This document shows positions 43,175 through 52,382 of a DNA stretch of 64,000 nucleotides, piece by piece. The notes below the pieces were generated by a model. The model saw only the letters and a list, made by a program, of their open reading frames with translations, had not been told where the DNA came from and searched no databases. Both the position numbers and the translations under genes were made by a program. Source of the stretch: Blautia sp. OF03-15BH (GTDB taxonomy: Bacteria > Bacillota > Clostridia > Lachnospirales > Lachnospiraceae); the NCBI RefSeq assembly GCF_003463065.1, contig NZ_QSCM01000005.1, positions 1 through 64,000 on the forward strand. Direction: 5' to 3'. Position 1 is the stretch's first letter. Every line of letters starts with the position of its first letter.

Positions 43175-44125
43175 ATGACGAGTGATCTGACAGCAGATAA
43201 AGAGAGACTGACAAACGAACGCAGAAAAAGGAAGCAGCTGGAACGTGTACGACAGGTGGAACGGACAAAAAGACGGCTGAAAAGAGGAATCCTGAGTGGT
43301 TTTCTGGTCATGGTGTTGGGGCTTGGAGCAATCCGCTGGTATCAGGACCGGCAGACAGAGGAGATGTGGCAGGAAGCTTATCCGGATGAGACCGGAAGCG
43401 ATGCAGGGCAGCTGATGCTTTCTGATCCGGAGGCCAGAGCCGGTTATCTGGATATGCTGCAGAGTCTGGCGGATTCGGATGAACGATACCGGCAGATCCT
43501 GGACCGGGAAGAGGAATATCCGGACAAGGTGCTCCGCATGGTCTGTCAGAATGAGGAAACGTTAGGGTTTGCAGTGGATTATCCGGAAATGAAAGGTTCA
43601 AAACCGGCAGATACGGTAGGAGATGTGACGACCGGTGTGATCCCGCTTTTGATTCAGTGGGACAGGCGCTGGGGGTATGCGCCTTACGGGAGCAGTACGA
43701 TCGTGGCGGTGAGCGGCTGCGGCCCGACCTGTATTGCTATGGCAGCCTGCGGACTGACAGGAAGAAATGACATTACGCCTGCCGTGGCAGCTGCTTACAG
43801 TGCCGCGAATGGTTTCCTGACGGAAAGTCAGGATACTTCCTGGGATCTGATGACGTATGGGGCGGAAGCATTTGGGATCAGCGGAACAGAGCTGGGGCTT
43901 GATGAAGCCGCCATGGCGAATCAGCTGGCAGCGGGGCATCCCATCATTGCCAGTGTGGGCCCCGGAGATTTTACTTCCAGCGGTCATTTTATCGTGCTGA
44001 CAGGATATGAAGGAGGCTTCTTTACCGTAAACGATCCGAACAGCCTGATCCGAAGCAGTGAGACCTGGAGCTTTGAACAGCTGAAAGGGCAGATCGTGAA
44101 CCTGTGGTATTATACGTTGATATAA
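43175..44125 (+). CDS. membrane-anchored C39-like cysteine peptidase
   Basis: A 316-aa protein: a charged N-terminus (NERRKRKQLERVRQVERTKRRLKR), one transmembrane anchor (GILSGFLVMVLGLGAIRWY), a helical stalk and a C-terminal C39-like peptidase domain. Catalytic Cys lies in AVSGCGPTCIAMAACGL and the His region is SSGHFIVLTGYEGGFFTVNDPNS. ATG 43175 follows GAGG at eight bases; 43124 is an alternative. No ABC transporter domain or bacteriocin gene is nearby, so it is probably a cell-surface hydrolase. Confidence 0.85.
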   Translation: MTSDLTADKERLTNERRKRKQLERVRQVERTKRRLKRGILSGFLVMVLGLGAIRWYQDRQTEEMWQEAYPDETGSDAGQLMLSDPEARAGYLDMLQSLADSDERYRQILDREEEYPDKVLRMVCQNEETLGFAVDYPEMKGSKPADTVGDVTTGVIPLLIQWDRRWGYAPYGSSTIVAVSGCGPTCIAMAACGLTGRNDITPAVAAAYSAANGFLTESQDTSWDLMTYGAEAFGISGTELGLDEAAMANQLAAGHPIIASVGPGDFTSSGHFIVLTGYEGGFFTVNDPNSLIRSSETWSFEQLKGQIVNLWYYTLI

Positions 44126-44137
44126 AAGTGTGAAAAA

Positions 44138-44180
44138 AAGAAGCGGGCGACTGTTTTTGGCAGTCACCCGTTTCTTCTTT
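44138..44180. terminator. bidirectional terminator
   Basis: AAGAAGCGGGCGACTG pairs with CAGTCACCCGTTTCTT. T tracts lie on both sides in the appropriate strands, serving the two convergent genes. Confidence 0.85.
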
Positions 44181-46205
44181 TTATCTCTGGACGGTTCCAT
44201 CCGGTAAGATACGGATCTCACTCAGATGAGCCGGATTCTCGTAATCTTTTTCGTAACCGTCATCGTGATAATAGGTGTAAACCGCTTCGTTTCCCTCTGT
44301 AACATAAGAAAGGAAAGTAAGCGCTTCAAAATCAACCTCATCAACACACTGACCGCCTTTGGAAAGGGGGATCAGATGGTTCGGACGGATGAAGAGGACT
44401 ACATCGGTAAGCGGAATCTCCACAAAATGGTGGCCTGCCGGAAGAATGGTCTCTTCTACTGTGCCGTCTGCAGAGAAACGCACCTGTTTCATGGATTCCG
44501 GCAGATAAACATAACGGCCGTCAGCATTCTGCTCGTAAACAGGGGCGATCATCATGCTGTCACCAAGGAGAAGCTGGTCTTCCACCGCTTTGGCGTGTCT
44601 GTCGTCCGGATAATCAAAAGCGAGAGGACGGAACATCATTTCATCGTTTAAGACCGCTTTCATATACTCACTGTAAAGGTAGGGCAGCAGCCGGTAACGG
44701 AGCCCGATGATGTGACGGAAACCATCCATGTTTTCAAACTGATAAGCCTCCTGACGGCGGGTGCCGAGAGTGGAATGGTTTCTCATAAGCGGTGTGAAAA
44801 TGCCGAGAGCCAGCCAGCGGAGCATGAGATCCTCTGTGGTATCTGCGCCGAAGCCGCCAAGATCAGCACCGGTATACAGGAAACCGCACATGTTCAGGGA
44901 TGGAAGCATATGAAGGTTCAGAAGGATATGAGACCACCAGGATTTGTTGTCACCCATCCAGATACCGCCGTAACGGTGCATGCCGATATAGGAAGAACGG
45001 GAGAACATCAGGATCCTTTTATCCGGCTCTAAACGCTCGAAGGCTTCTCCGGCGGCCCGGGTCATATTGTAGCCGAACAGGTTGTGTACCCGGTCGTGTG
45101 ATACCTTTTCTCCCTGGATGTTGTGATAGAAACGGGTATAATCCTCGGTGTTGTTGCTGAGACTTCCCACCAGAGCAGTCATTTCCCCGAATTCATTCAG
45201 ATCCAGGTTTCGGTCTTTATAGTCATCTATTTTGTCCAGAACTTCTTTCAGACGATCTTCCGTGTAAAAAATGGCAGGCTCGTTCATATCGTTCCAGAAG
45301 CCTTCCACGCCCTGATCCAGCAGGAACTTGTACTGTTCGCCGAACCAGTCACGGGCTTCCTTGTTCAGCATATCCGGGAAAAGTGCTTTGCCCGGCCATA
45401 CGGCAGCTACAAAGGGTGTGCCGTCCTCTTTTGTACAGAAATAACCCTTTTTCAGTCCTTCTTCGTAAACGGGATAGCCTTCTTCCTGTTTGACACCGGC
45501 ATCGATGATGGGAACCAGATGAATGTGGTCCTCTTTCATTTCCTGATTGAAATCAGCAAAATCAGGGAAGGTTTCGTTGTTCAGGGTGAAATCCTTGTAG
45601 CGATCCATGTAGTCGATATCCAGATAAACACTGTCCAGAGGGATCTGAAGCTCCCGGTGCTTTCTTACGACTTCCCGGATTTCATCTTCAGACATATAGC
45701 TCCAGCGGCTCTGACCGTAGCCGAAGGCCCATTTGGGAACCACAAAGCTTCTGCCGATGAGCTGGCGGAACTGGTGGATGATATCCTTGACGTCGCTCCC
45801 GGTGATGACATAGACATCCAGATTCCAGTCAGAAGCGGTGATCTTCAGTTCGCTGTAACGGGTATATCCGATGTCAAAGGTGAGGATTCCCGGGTAATCG
45901 ACAAAAATACCAAAGGTTTCTTTTCCGCTCACCACAAAGAAATTGTGGGCGCCGTAAAGGGAGCGGCGGTCTTCCACATGCTCCGGCTCATCTGAACATT
46001 TACTCTGGTAGATCCAGCCGCGTTTGTTGATCCCGCGGACATTTTCACCCAGACCGTAGACCTTGTCGTCATCAGCCATGGAATAAGTGAAGGAAAGAGA
46101 AGCTTCATCCACCGACAGGAGAGGGAGTACCCCGTTATCTGCGGCAGGTTTCTGAAGAATGGCCTCCGTCTCGATGACATGGCCGTAGGAAAATCTTGAA
46201 ATCAT
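44181..46205 (-). CDS. GH31 alpha-glucosidase
   Basis: A 674-aa family 31 retaining alpha-glycosidase without signal peptide. Motifs include KVYGLGENVRGINKRG, WAFGYGQSRWSYMSEDE, GFWNDMNEPAIFY with nucleophile Asp306, FSRSSYIGMHRYGGIWMGDNKSWW with the acid/base Asp, and LNMCGFLYTGADLGGFG. The pattern and size fit the Blautia obeum alpha-glucosidase, which from memory prefers isomaltose-type alpha-1,6 linkages. It is the last of three co-directional minus-strand genes. GGAGG precedes its ATG. Confidence 0.93.
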   Translation of the reverse strand: MISRFSYGHVIETEAILQKPAADNGVLPLLSVDEASLSFTYSMADDDKVYGLGENVRGINKRGWIYQSKCSDEPEHVEDRRSLYGAHNFFVVSGKETFGIFVDYPGILTFDIGYTRYSELKITASDWNLDVYVITGSDVKDIIHQFRQLIGRSFVVPKWAFGYGQSRWSYMSEDEIREVVRKHRELQIPLDSVYLDIDYMDRYKDFTLNNETFPDFADFNQEMKEDHIHLVPIIDAGVKQEEGYPVYEEGLKKGYFCTKEDGTPFVAAVWPGKALFPDMLNKEARDWFGEQYKFLLDQGVEGFWNDMNEPAIFYTEDRLKEVLDKIDDYKDRNLDLNEFGEMTALVGSLSNNTEDYTRFYHNIQGEKVSHDRVHNLFGYNMTRAAGEAFERLEPDKRILMFSRSSYIGMHRYGGIWMGDNKSWWSHILLNLHMLPSLNMCGFLYTGADLGGFGADTTEDLMLRWLALGIFTPLMRNHSTLGTRRQEAYQFENMDGFRHIIGLRYRLLPYLYSEYMKAVLNDEMMFRPLAFDYPDDRHAKAVEDQLLLGDSMMIAPVYEQNADGRYVYLPESMKQVRFSADGTVEETILPAGHHFVEIPLTDVVLFIRPNHLIPLSKGGQCVDEVDFEALTFLSYVTEGNEAVYTYYHDDGYEKDYENPAHLSEIRILPDGTVQR

Positions 46206-46294
46206 AATGTATAAACCTCCTTTTTCTACAGTATAATGCTTTCTTTTGGAAAATTCTACCGATATTTTGATGAAAAGTTACATAATTTTGACTT

Positions 46295-46924
46295 TTACTG
46301 TAAAAGACCAGCCAGCTGTTTCCATACCTCCCAGTAGCCATTGGGATACATATGGACACCATCAATGGTAAATTCTGCTTTCAGCCTGCCTTTTTCATCC
46401 ATGAGAGGAGCATTGAGGTCAAGAAAAGCCAGGTTATATTTTTGAGACAGAGTTTTTACCGCTTCGTTGGCTTCGCGGATCCGTTCGTTGGTCCGGTAAA
46501 AGAACCAGCTGTCATCGCAGGCAGCTTCATGATTGACGGGATAGTATGCCAGAAGGGTGAGCTGAACGCCGGGAAGATGAGCGAGGATTTCTTTCACCAT
46601 TTTTTCATAGCGCTCCATCAGTTCTTCCTTCCGATAATCGTCGGGATTCATGTCATTGGTGCCGATATTAAGGAAAATCCGGGCGGGTCGGAGTGCATAG
46701 ACGCAGGTTTCCATATGTTCCAACATTTCTGCTGTGGTGAAACCGCCGATGCCGCGATTATAGATCAGAGAAGAAAGACCGGCGCCCAGCTGAAATTCGT
46801 GGACGGGAAACTGCTCCATCAGGCTGGATCCGGCAAAAAGGATCTGACCGGGAACCACGGTTCTGTTCAGATAATCATAACGGACAAGTTTCAGTGTTTT
46901 TTCAGGATCTAAGGAAATACTCAT
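46295..46924 (-). CDS. SGNH/GDSL-type esterase
   Basis: A 209-aa cytoplasmic hydrolase. The blocks are block I ILFAGSSLMEQFP (nucleophile Ser), block II YNRGIGGFTT, block III LNIGTNDMNP and block V FTIDGVHMYPNGY (catalytic Asp and His). Such enzymes remove acyl or acetyl groups from glycans or lipids. GGAGG precedes the ATG. It lies between the SseB-like gene and the GH31 gene in one direction, so deacetylation of a glucan-type substrate is possible but unproven. Confidence 0.88.
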   Translation of the reverse strand: MSISLDPEKTLKLVRYDYLNRTVVPGQILFAGSSLMEQFPVHEFQLGAGLSSLIYNRGIGGFTTAEMLEHMETCVYALRPARIFLNIGTNDMNPDDYRKEELMERYEKMVKEILAHLPGVQLTLLAYYPVNHEAACDDSWFFYRTNERIREANEAVKTLSQKYNLAFLDLNAPLMDEKGRLKAEFTIDGVHMYPNGYWEVWKQLAGLLQ

Positions 46925-46941
46925 GAGAAAAACCTCCTTTT

Positions 46942-47370
46942 TTAATTACTTCCCAGAATGATCTGGAGCAGTGTTTTGTCCAACATCAGGGTACGGTTCC
47001 AGGGATTGAGGATGATGCCATGGATGCCGTCGGTGGGGATGGCGGAGGGGAAGAGCTGATCCATATCTGCGAGAAAACCGGACATGACGCTGCCGCCGCC
47101 CCGGTTCTGTTCTTCAAAACTGGTAAAAGCCACCCACCAGAGATTGCCATCCGGTGTCTGAATGGTTTTCAGAGCGAGCTGCTCTTTTCCCGCAGACGGC
47201 TCTACAGCCAGGATCAGCTGACCGTTCTCCCGTATGCGGCGGCGAAGTACGGTCAGTGCATGGGCCAGAAGCTCCTGGCTGGCTTCCTGCTGGAGGGCCA
47301 GAATGGCTGCCTCGATTTTTTCATTTCCTTCAAGACCGGGATCGGTATGGGGAGCGGATGTATCTGTCAT
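46942..47370 (-). CDS. SseB-like domain protein
   Basis: A 142-aa protein. It resembles the SseB N-terminal domain family: LKTIQTPDGNLWWVAFTSFEEQN and DGIHGIILNPWNRTLMLDKTLLQIIL. The start at 47370 follows AGAGAGG and is preferred to 47400. The function in Firmicutes is unknown. It is first of a minus-strand trio, 17 bases ahead of the SGNH gene. Confidence 0.7.
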   Translation of the reverse strand: MTDTSAPHTDPGLEGNEKIEAAILALQQEASQELLAHALTVLRRRIRENGQLILAVEPSAGKEQLALKTIQTPDGNLWWVAFTSFEEQNRGGGSVMSGFLADMDQLFPSAIPTDGIHGIILNPWNRTLMLDKTLLQIILGSN

Positions 47371-47504
47371 GGAAAATACCTCTCTTTTCTGTTGATGCAT
47401 ATGGGTTTATGGAAGAATAGCGGATCTCCACGATCATAGTTTACATGAGCCAGAAAGAGAAAGCAAGCGGCGAATCAAAGCGGATTTCCGCATGAAAAAC
47501 TCAT

Positions 47505-47533
47505 TGCAAACCTTCCTTGTTTATGTTAAGTTT
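47505..47533 (+). promoter_or_regulatory. promoter of the cobalamin-riboswitch transcript
   Basis: TTGCAA, a 17-nt spacer and TAAGTT end about 20 bases before the riboswitch domain. The -10 match is moderate. Confidence 0.5.
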
Positions 47534-47554
47534 ATTAGGACAATGGAACAGGGG

Positions 47555-47740
47555 ATTTGAGTGACTGCCGGATATCGAGAACGTTCCGGCAGGGAGAGGG
47601 AATCAGGTGAAAATCCTGAACGAACTGGTCACTGTAAGAGAGGAGCCGGGTCCTACGGATGTCATTGCGGTCTTACCGTGAGAAGACGGGATCCAGGTGA
47701 AGATACTCAGAGTCAGGAAACCTGCTCAGGTCCGACAGAA
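47555..47740 (+). promoter_or_regulatory. cobalamin riboswitch
   Basis: Conserved segments appear in order: AGGGAATCAGGTGAAAATCC, then GTCACTGTAAGAGAGG, then GGTGAAGATACTCAGAGTCAGG with AAACCTGCTC (the B12 box, 47709-47727). This is the adenosylcobalamin-class aptamer, which usually represses vitamin B12 uptake or synthesis genes when B12 is plentiful. The downstream expression platform is followed by an inserted repeat (47841-48014) before the transporter gene. Confidence 0.93.
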
Positions 47741-47840
47741 GCGAACTCCCGTAACAGTGGTCTTCTGTCTATTAAGAAGGATACTTTTCGATTGCCGTTC
47801 TCAAAAACATGGCGGATGGAGCATTCCGGTCCGCACGATC

Positions 47841-48014
47841 AACTGATGCCTGCGAATTGCTCTGCTGCAAAGCAGCTCCCGCAATTCTATAAACATTCGA
47901 AATCCGCTGATTTACTACGTAAATCGCTACTTTCTCATGTTTTGCGGGTCCCAAGTTCAAAAGCCTTATCATGCAAGCATGAACGGCTTTTTGACCTTTT
48001 GACCCTGGCATCAT
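47841..48014 (+). mobile_element. inverted-repeat element family B, copy 3 (left end truncated)
   Basis: From AACTGATGCC to GACCCTGGCATCAT it matches copies 1 and 2 closely but lacks the first about 32 bases, including the left terminal repeat. It lies between the cobalamin riboswitch and the binding-protein start, so the transcript must cross it. Together with the riboswitch it accounts for the gap 47371-48099. Confidence 0.85.
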
Positions 48015-48099
48015 CAACTAACAGATGAACGGAAACGAGACGGCGGCTGCCGGCAAACATTTCCTGTGTCATCTGCAACAAAAGAAAAGGAGCAGCAAC

Positions 48100-49209
48100 A
48101 TGAAAAGAAAAGTAGTCGCAGCAAAAATGACAGCCCTGATCCTGGCAGCAGGAATGACCTTCGGAAGTGTATCTTTCGCAGCTGAGAGAAAAGATGCAGA
48201 GGCCATCAAAGAGGAGAATCAGGCAACGGAAGCAGTGAGTGAGGGTGAGACCGAAGCAGCAGAAGCTTCAGACTCACAGAAAAAAACAGAGTATCCGGTT
48301 ACCATTACGACCTATGGAAGTGACGGACTGGAGCTTGAGACCACTTATGAAAAAGCACCGGAGAAGGTGCTGGCAGTCTACCAGGGCTGTATCGAAACCC
48401 TTCTGGCATTAGGCCTGGAGGATCATATCGTGGCAACCGCAGGACTGGACAATGAGGTTCCCGAAGATCAGAAAGCAGCATTTTCCAAAACAGATTATCT
48501 CGATGAGTTCACACCGTCTCTTGAAACCGTGACCATGCTTGAGCCGGATATGATCTTCTCCTGGGGTTCTCTTTTCGGAGACAAGACGCTGGGTGATGCA
48601 GCAGGCTGGGTGGAAAAAGGAACCAACACCTACATCAATACAAATACCCGTCCCGGTACCGGTGATGTAAAGTATGCCCGCACACTGGAAAATGAGTATA
48701 CAGATATCCTGAACATCGGAACGATCTTTGATGTACAGGACAAAGCAGAAGCCATCGTAAATGATATGAAAGATACCATTGCAAAGGTAACAGAGGCAAC
48801 TGCATCCATCGAAGAGAAGCCGACTGCCCTGATCCTGGAATCCTGGGATGATACCTTTACCAATTATGGAAGTGCAACTCTGGGCGGCGATATGCTGACT
48901 CAGCTGGGCGGCGAACTGGCAAACCCGGATGCTTCCAGCGTAGGAAAAGAAGATGTGATCGCAGCAAACCCGGATGTGATCTTTGTCGTTTATATGCCTT
49001 ATTCCGGAGATGATCCGGAGACCGTAAAACAGGAGAAGCTGGATGTGCTCCTCAAGGATGAAGCTTATCAGAGCCTGGATGCCGTAAAGAACGGCCGTGT
49101 GGTTCCGATCATGCTCAGTGAGATGTATGCCAGCGCAACCCGTACCAAAGACGGAATCGTGACCTTTGCAAATGGTCTGTATCCGGATATCGATCTGGGT
49201 ATTGAGTAA
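48100..49209 (+). CDS. cobalamin/iron-type ABC substrate-binding protein
   Basis: A 369-aa class III (BtuF/FhuD-like) binding protein. The signal peptide ends SVSFA-AERKD without a lipobox. An acidic Glu-rich linker (about 28-60) precedes the domain with KAPEKVLAVYQGCIETLLALGLEDHIVATAG, LEPDMIFSWGSLFG and ANPDVIFVVYMPYSG. The ATG at 48100 follows AAAGGAG. The riboswitch upstream argues for cobalamin or a corrinoid as ligand. The extra linker may tether or extend the domain from the surface. Confidence 0.9.
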   Translation: MKRKVVAAKMTALILAAGMTFGSVSFAAERKDAEAIKEENQATEAVSEGETEAAEASDSQKKTEYPVTITTYGSDGLELETTYEKAPEKVLAVYQGCIETLLALGLEDHIVATAGLDNEVPEDQKAAFSKTDYLDEFTPSLETVTMLEPDMIFSWGSLFGDKTLGDAAGWVEKGTNTYINTNTRPGTGDVKYARTLENEYTDILNIGTIFDVQDKAEAIVNDMKDTIAKVTEATASIEEKPTALILESWDDTFTNYGSATLGGDMLTQLGGELANPDASSVGKEDVIAANPDVIFVVYMPYSGDDPETVKQEKLDVLLKDEAYQSLDAVKNGRVVPIMLSEMYASATRTKDGIVTFANGLYPDIDLGIE

Positions 49210-49220
49210 GGAGTTAAAAA

Positions 49221-50309
49221 GTGAAGAAACGTGACAGCGGACGGGGAAACCGGGTAGGGCTTTCCTCTCTCGGTTTTACTACCGTTCTGATCGTATTGCT
49301 GGCGCTGCTGGTATTTTCCATTCTGGCATCCATTACCTTTGGAAATGCCGATCTCTCAGTAAAGGAAGTCTACAGTGTCGTTGCTTATGAACTTTTGCAT
49401 ATCAGGAAATTTTCAGACTTTGCAGAAGGAGCTGTCCATGATGTGGTATGGATCATCCGGTTTCCCCGGGTGATTCTTGCCCTTTGTGTGGGTATGGGAC
49501 TGGCAGTCTGCGGCGTGGTCATGCAGGCAGTGGTGAAAAATCCCCTGGCAGACCCGTATATACTGGGAATTTCTTCCGGAGCTTCTCTGGGAGCCACTAT
49601 CGGCGTTCTTTTCGGCTTCGGAGCACTTTTCGGAGCGAATTCCGTTGGTGTCATGGCCTTTCTGGGAGCCATGGGGACGTCCTTTCTGGTTCTCTTTATC
49701 GCAAATATCGGAGGAAGATCCAATGCAGGCAAGCTGATCCTGGCAGGAATGGCAGTGAGTTCTGTCTGTTCTGCCATTGGAAATTTTGCCATTTATATCG
49801 TGAATAACAAAAATGCTACCACAGAGATCATGTTCTGGACCATGGGAAGCCTGGCCGGAGCAAAATGGCAGCGGGTGGCGGTGCTTCTTCCGGTGATCCT
49901 CATCGGAACTCTGATCTTCTGGTCACAGTTCCGGAATCTGAATCTGATGCTTCTGGGAGATGAGGCTTCTATCACACTGGGAACGGATCTTCACCGTGCA
50001 CGGAATCTTTATATGATCCTTTCTTCCCTGATGGTAGGTTTTGCCGTTTATGCGGCAGGAACCATTGGATTTGTGGGTCTGATCATCCCTCATGCAGTCC
50101 GGATGATCTTTGGGACAGATCACAGAAGGCTGGTGCCGCTTTGCGCTCTGGTGGGAGCGATTTTCCTGATCTGGGCGGATGTGGGCTGTCGTGTGATCCT
50201 GAAAAATTCAGAAATGCCCATCGGTATCCTGGTTTCTATCATAGGTGCGCCGTGCTTTATCTATCTGATGGTACGCCGGTCTTACGGATTCGGAGGTGGC
50301 AGAGGATGA
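49221..50309 (+). CDS. FecCD/BtuC-type ABC permease
   Basis: A 362-aa polytopic permease of the FecCD family with RFPRVILALCVGMGLAVCGVVMQAVVKNPLADPYILGISSGASLGA and later GTIGFVGLIIPHAVRMIFGTDHRRLVPLCALVG. About ten membrane segments are expected. It forms the homodimeric channel for the preceding binding protein and overlaps the ATPase start by four bases. Confidence 0.95.
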   Translation: MKKRDSGRGNRVGLSSLGFTTVLIVLLALLVFSILASITFGNADLSVKEVYSVVAYELLHIRKFSDFAEGAVHDVVWIIRFPRVILALCVGMGLAVCGVVMQAVVKNPLADPYILGISSGASLGATIGVLFGFGALFGANSVGVMAFLGAMGTSFLVLFIANIGGRSNAGKLILAGMAVSSVCSAIGNFAIYIVNNKNATTEIMFWTMGSLAGAKWQRVAVLLPVILIGTLIFWSQFRNLNLMLLGDEASITLGTDLHRARNLYMILSSLMVGFAVYAAGTIGFVGLIIPHAVRMIFGTDHRRLVPLCALVGAIFLIWADVGCRVILKNSEMPIGILVSIIGAPCFIYLMVRRSYGFGGGRG

Positions 50310-51061
50310 AGATCAAAACAGAGGATATCCGGTTAGCCTACGGAGCAGACGCCATTTTAAAAGGTGTTTCCATGGAGGCGGGAAACCGGGAATTTGTGGG
50401 ACTGATCGGTCCGAACGGAAGCGGAAAATCCACGCTGCTCAAGTGCGTTTACCGAGTGCTTTCACCGGATGACGGAGCCGTCTTTCTGGATGGCAAGTCT
50501 TTGAAAGAGATGAATTACAAGGCATCTGCCAGAAGTATGGGTGTGGTGGCCCAGCACAATTATTATAATTTTGATTTTTCTGTGCGGGAAGTGGTCCTCA
50601 TGGGCCGTTCCCCTCATAAAAAAGCTCTGGAAAGGGACAATGCCGAGGATTATGCCATTGTGGCAGAAGCACTGGAAAAAGTAGGGATGGCAGATTTTGC
50701 AGCCAGGAGCTTCTCTACACTTTCCGGAGGTGAGCAGCAGCGAGTGATCCTTGCCCGGGCCCTTGCCCAGCAGACACCCTGCCTCATTCTGGATGAACCA
50801 ACCAACCATCTGGATATTACCCATCAGCTGCAGCTTCTGAAGATCGTAAAGCAGCTGGATGTGACTGTGATCTCCGCCATTCATGATCTGAATATTGCAG
50901 CCATGTTCTGTGACCGCCTGTATGTATTGAAAAACGGCGAGATCGTTGCCGAAGGAACTCCAAGGGAAGTCCTGACACGGGAACTGATCCGGGAGATCTA
51001 CGAGGTGGAGAGTGATATCGTGGAAGACAGCAAAGGAAATATGCATATTTTATTTTATTGA
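50306..51061 (+). CDS. FepC/BtuD-type ABC ATPase
   Basis: A 251-aa ATPase with Walker A GPNGSGKST, signature STLSGGEQQRVILARALAQ, Walker B CLILDEPTNHLDI and the H-loop AIHDLNIA. The ATGA overlap at 50306 fixes the start and GGAGGTGG precedes it. It drives the B12/iron-type importer. Confidence 0.95.
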   Translation: MKIKTEDIRLAYGADAILKGVSMEAGNREFVGLIGPNGSGKSTLLKCVYRVLSPDDGAVFLDGKSLKEMNYKASARSMGVVAQHNYYNFDFSVREVVLMGRSPHKKALERDNAEDYAIVAEALEKVGMADFAARSFSTLSGGEQQRVILARALAQQTPCLILDEPTNHLDITHQLQLLKIVKQLDVTVISAIHDLNIAAMFCDRLYVLKNGEIVAEGTPREVLTRELIREIYEVESDIVEDSKGNMHILFY

Positions 51062-51074
51062 GAGGAATTTACAA

Positions 51075-51413
51075 ATGAAAAAGATCGCTATGTTAAACTG
51101 TTTAAATTCGAACAAAGTCTGTGCCGGAGCTGCCTGCTTTACGGCTTTCAACAAAAGGATCCGGTCTTTTGAACGTTACCAGGGAATGGATGTGGAAGTG
51201 GCAGCCTTTATGCGCTGCAACGGCTGTGGAAATGATCCCGAAACCGATGCAGGAATCCTGGAAAAAGTGGAACGGCTGCAGCAGGAAGGCGTGGAGACCG
51301 TTCATGTCGGTATCTGCACCAAAAACAAAGAGGGAGTACGCTGTAAGACCATAGCAAAGATCATGGAAATGCTGGAAGAAAAAGGCATGGAAGTGGTTGA
51401 CGGGACACATTAA
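51075..51413 (+). CDS. CGGC-domain putative metal-binding protein
   Basis: A 112-aa protein with cysteines in LNCLNSNKVCAGAACFTAFN, AFMRCNGCGNDPE, GICTKNKEGVRC. This matches the CGGC domain family, thought to bind metal through conserved cysteines. It starts 14 bases after the ATPase gene and probably shares its riboswitch-controlled transcript, suggesting a link with corrinoid or metal handling. The biochemical role is unknown. Confidence 0.85.
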   Translation: MKKIAMLNCLNSNKVCAGAACFTAFNKRIRSFERYQGMDVEVAAFMRCNGCGNDPETDAGILEKVERLQQEGVETVHVGICTKNKEGVRCKTIAKIMEMLEEKGMEVVDGTH

Positions 51414-51465
51414 ACTGTGTTTGAAAAGAGACAAAGCAATCAACAGAAAGGAAAGATTTGCTGAA

Positions 51466-51503
51466 AAAAATCCCCCACCGTGGGTTGCGGCGGGGGATTT
51501 TAT
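51466..51503 (+). terminator. terminator of the B12-type operon
   Basis: AAATCCCCC and GGGGGATTTTA pair around ACCGTGGGTTGCGGC. The T tract is interrupted but present. Confidence 0.8.
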
Positions 51504-51605
51504 TGTGTTAAACTGTTAACCGTTCAAAGCGAAGTGCCTGAAAACCGCAGGTTTTAGGGCTTTGTAAAATGTTCGTTGGAAAGTATGTTTGTCAGGAGAA
51601 AAAGA

Positions 51606-52382
51606 ATGGAAAACTTGGATCAGAAGGAGATCGACCGGTACTGGTCGGATGGAGCAGAAAATTACAGTTGGATCATAGATGACGAGCTGAACAGTTTCCG
51701 GGTGGAAAAATGGAGAGAAAAAATTCTGGGAAATATTTCTTCTGTCCGGAATCCCAAAATTCTGGACGCCGGCTGCGGACCGGGATTTTTTACGATCCTG
51801 CTGAATCAGGCAGGTGTGGAGACCATTGGCGTGGACGGAGCGGAAAAAATGCTGCAGGAAGCCCGGGCGAAAGCACTTCAAGCAGGTCTTGTTCCCGAAT
51901 TCCGGAGGATGGACTGTCACCGGCTGGATTTTGCCGACAACACCTTTGATGCCGTGATCAGCCGGAATCTGACGCATACGCTCCGCGACCATAAACAGGT
52001 TTACAAGGAATGGCTGCGCGTCCTTAAGCCGGGTGGAACGCTTTTGATCTTTGATGCCAACTGGCATCTGACAGAATGTGATGAAAAGCTGAGGGCGGAA
52101 AGCCTGAAACGGCGGGAGGAATGTATCCGTCTTTACGGAGATGCTTTTGATAAAAAATCAGACCACAAAGATACAGAGGAACATGAACGGACCGTTGGAG
52201 GTCATGTCCTTGGAAATAAGAGAAGACCGGACTGGGATATGGGGCTTCTGGAGGGGATCGGATACAAAAAGATCTCCTGTGAGCGCAGTATCATAGAGGA
52301 AATGTGGGATGAGAAGGAAAAACTTCTGTATGGAAATACCCCCATGTTTATGATACGGGCAGAAAAAGAGGAAAAAGCATGA
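51606..52382 (+). CDS. class I SAM-dependent methyltransferase
   Basis: A 258-aa methyltransferase with ILDAGCGPGFFTILLNQAGVETIGVDGAEKMLQEA, FRRMDCHRLDFADNTFDAVISRNLTHTLRD and WLRVLKPGGTLLIFDANWHL. The ATG at 51606 follows AGGAG. Its stop overlaps the first permease ATG by four bases (ATGA), so it belongs to the Nik/Opp operon. The partnership suggests that it modifies the transported ligand, for example a metal-chelating small molecule; this is inference only. Confidence 0.88.
   Translation: MENLDQKEIDRYWSDGAENYSWIIDDELNSFRVEKWREKILGNISSVRNPKILDAGCGPGFFTILLNQAGVETIGVDGAEKMLQEARAKALQAGLVPEFRRMDCHRLDFADNTFDAVISRNLTHTLRDHKQVYKEWLRVLKPGGTLLIFDANWHLTECDEKLRAESLKRREECIRLYGDAFDKKSDHKDTEEHERTVGGHVLGNKRRPDWDMGLLEGIGYKKISCERSIIEEMWDEKEKLLYGNTPMFMIRAEKEEKA

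Noticed and set aside
38997..48028. A conserved frame of about 55 codons in all three family B repeats (on the minus strand in copy 1, plus strand in copies 2 and 3).
   Set aside because: The frames are identical only because the repeats are; the opposite strand is also open, there is no ribosome-binding site, and no substitution pattern favours coding.
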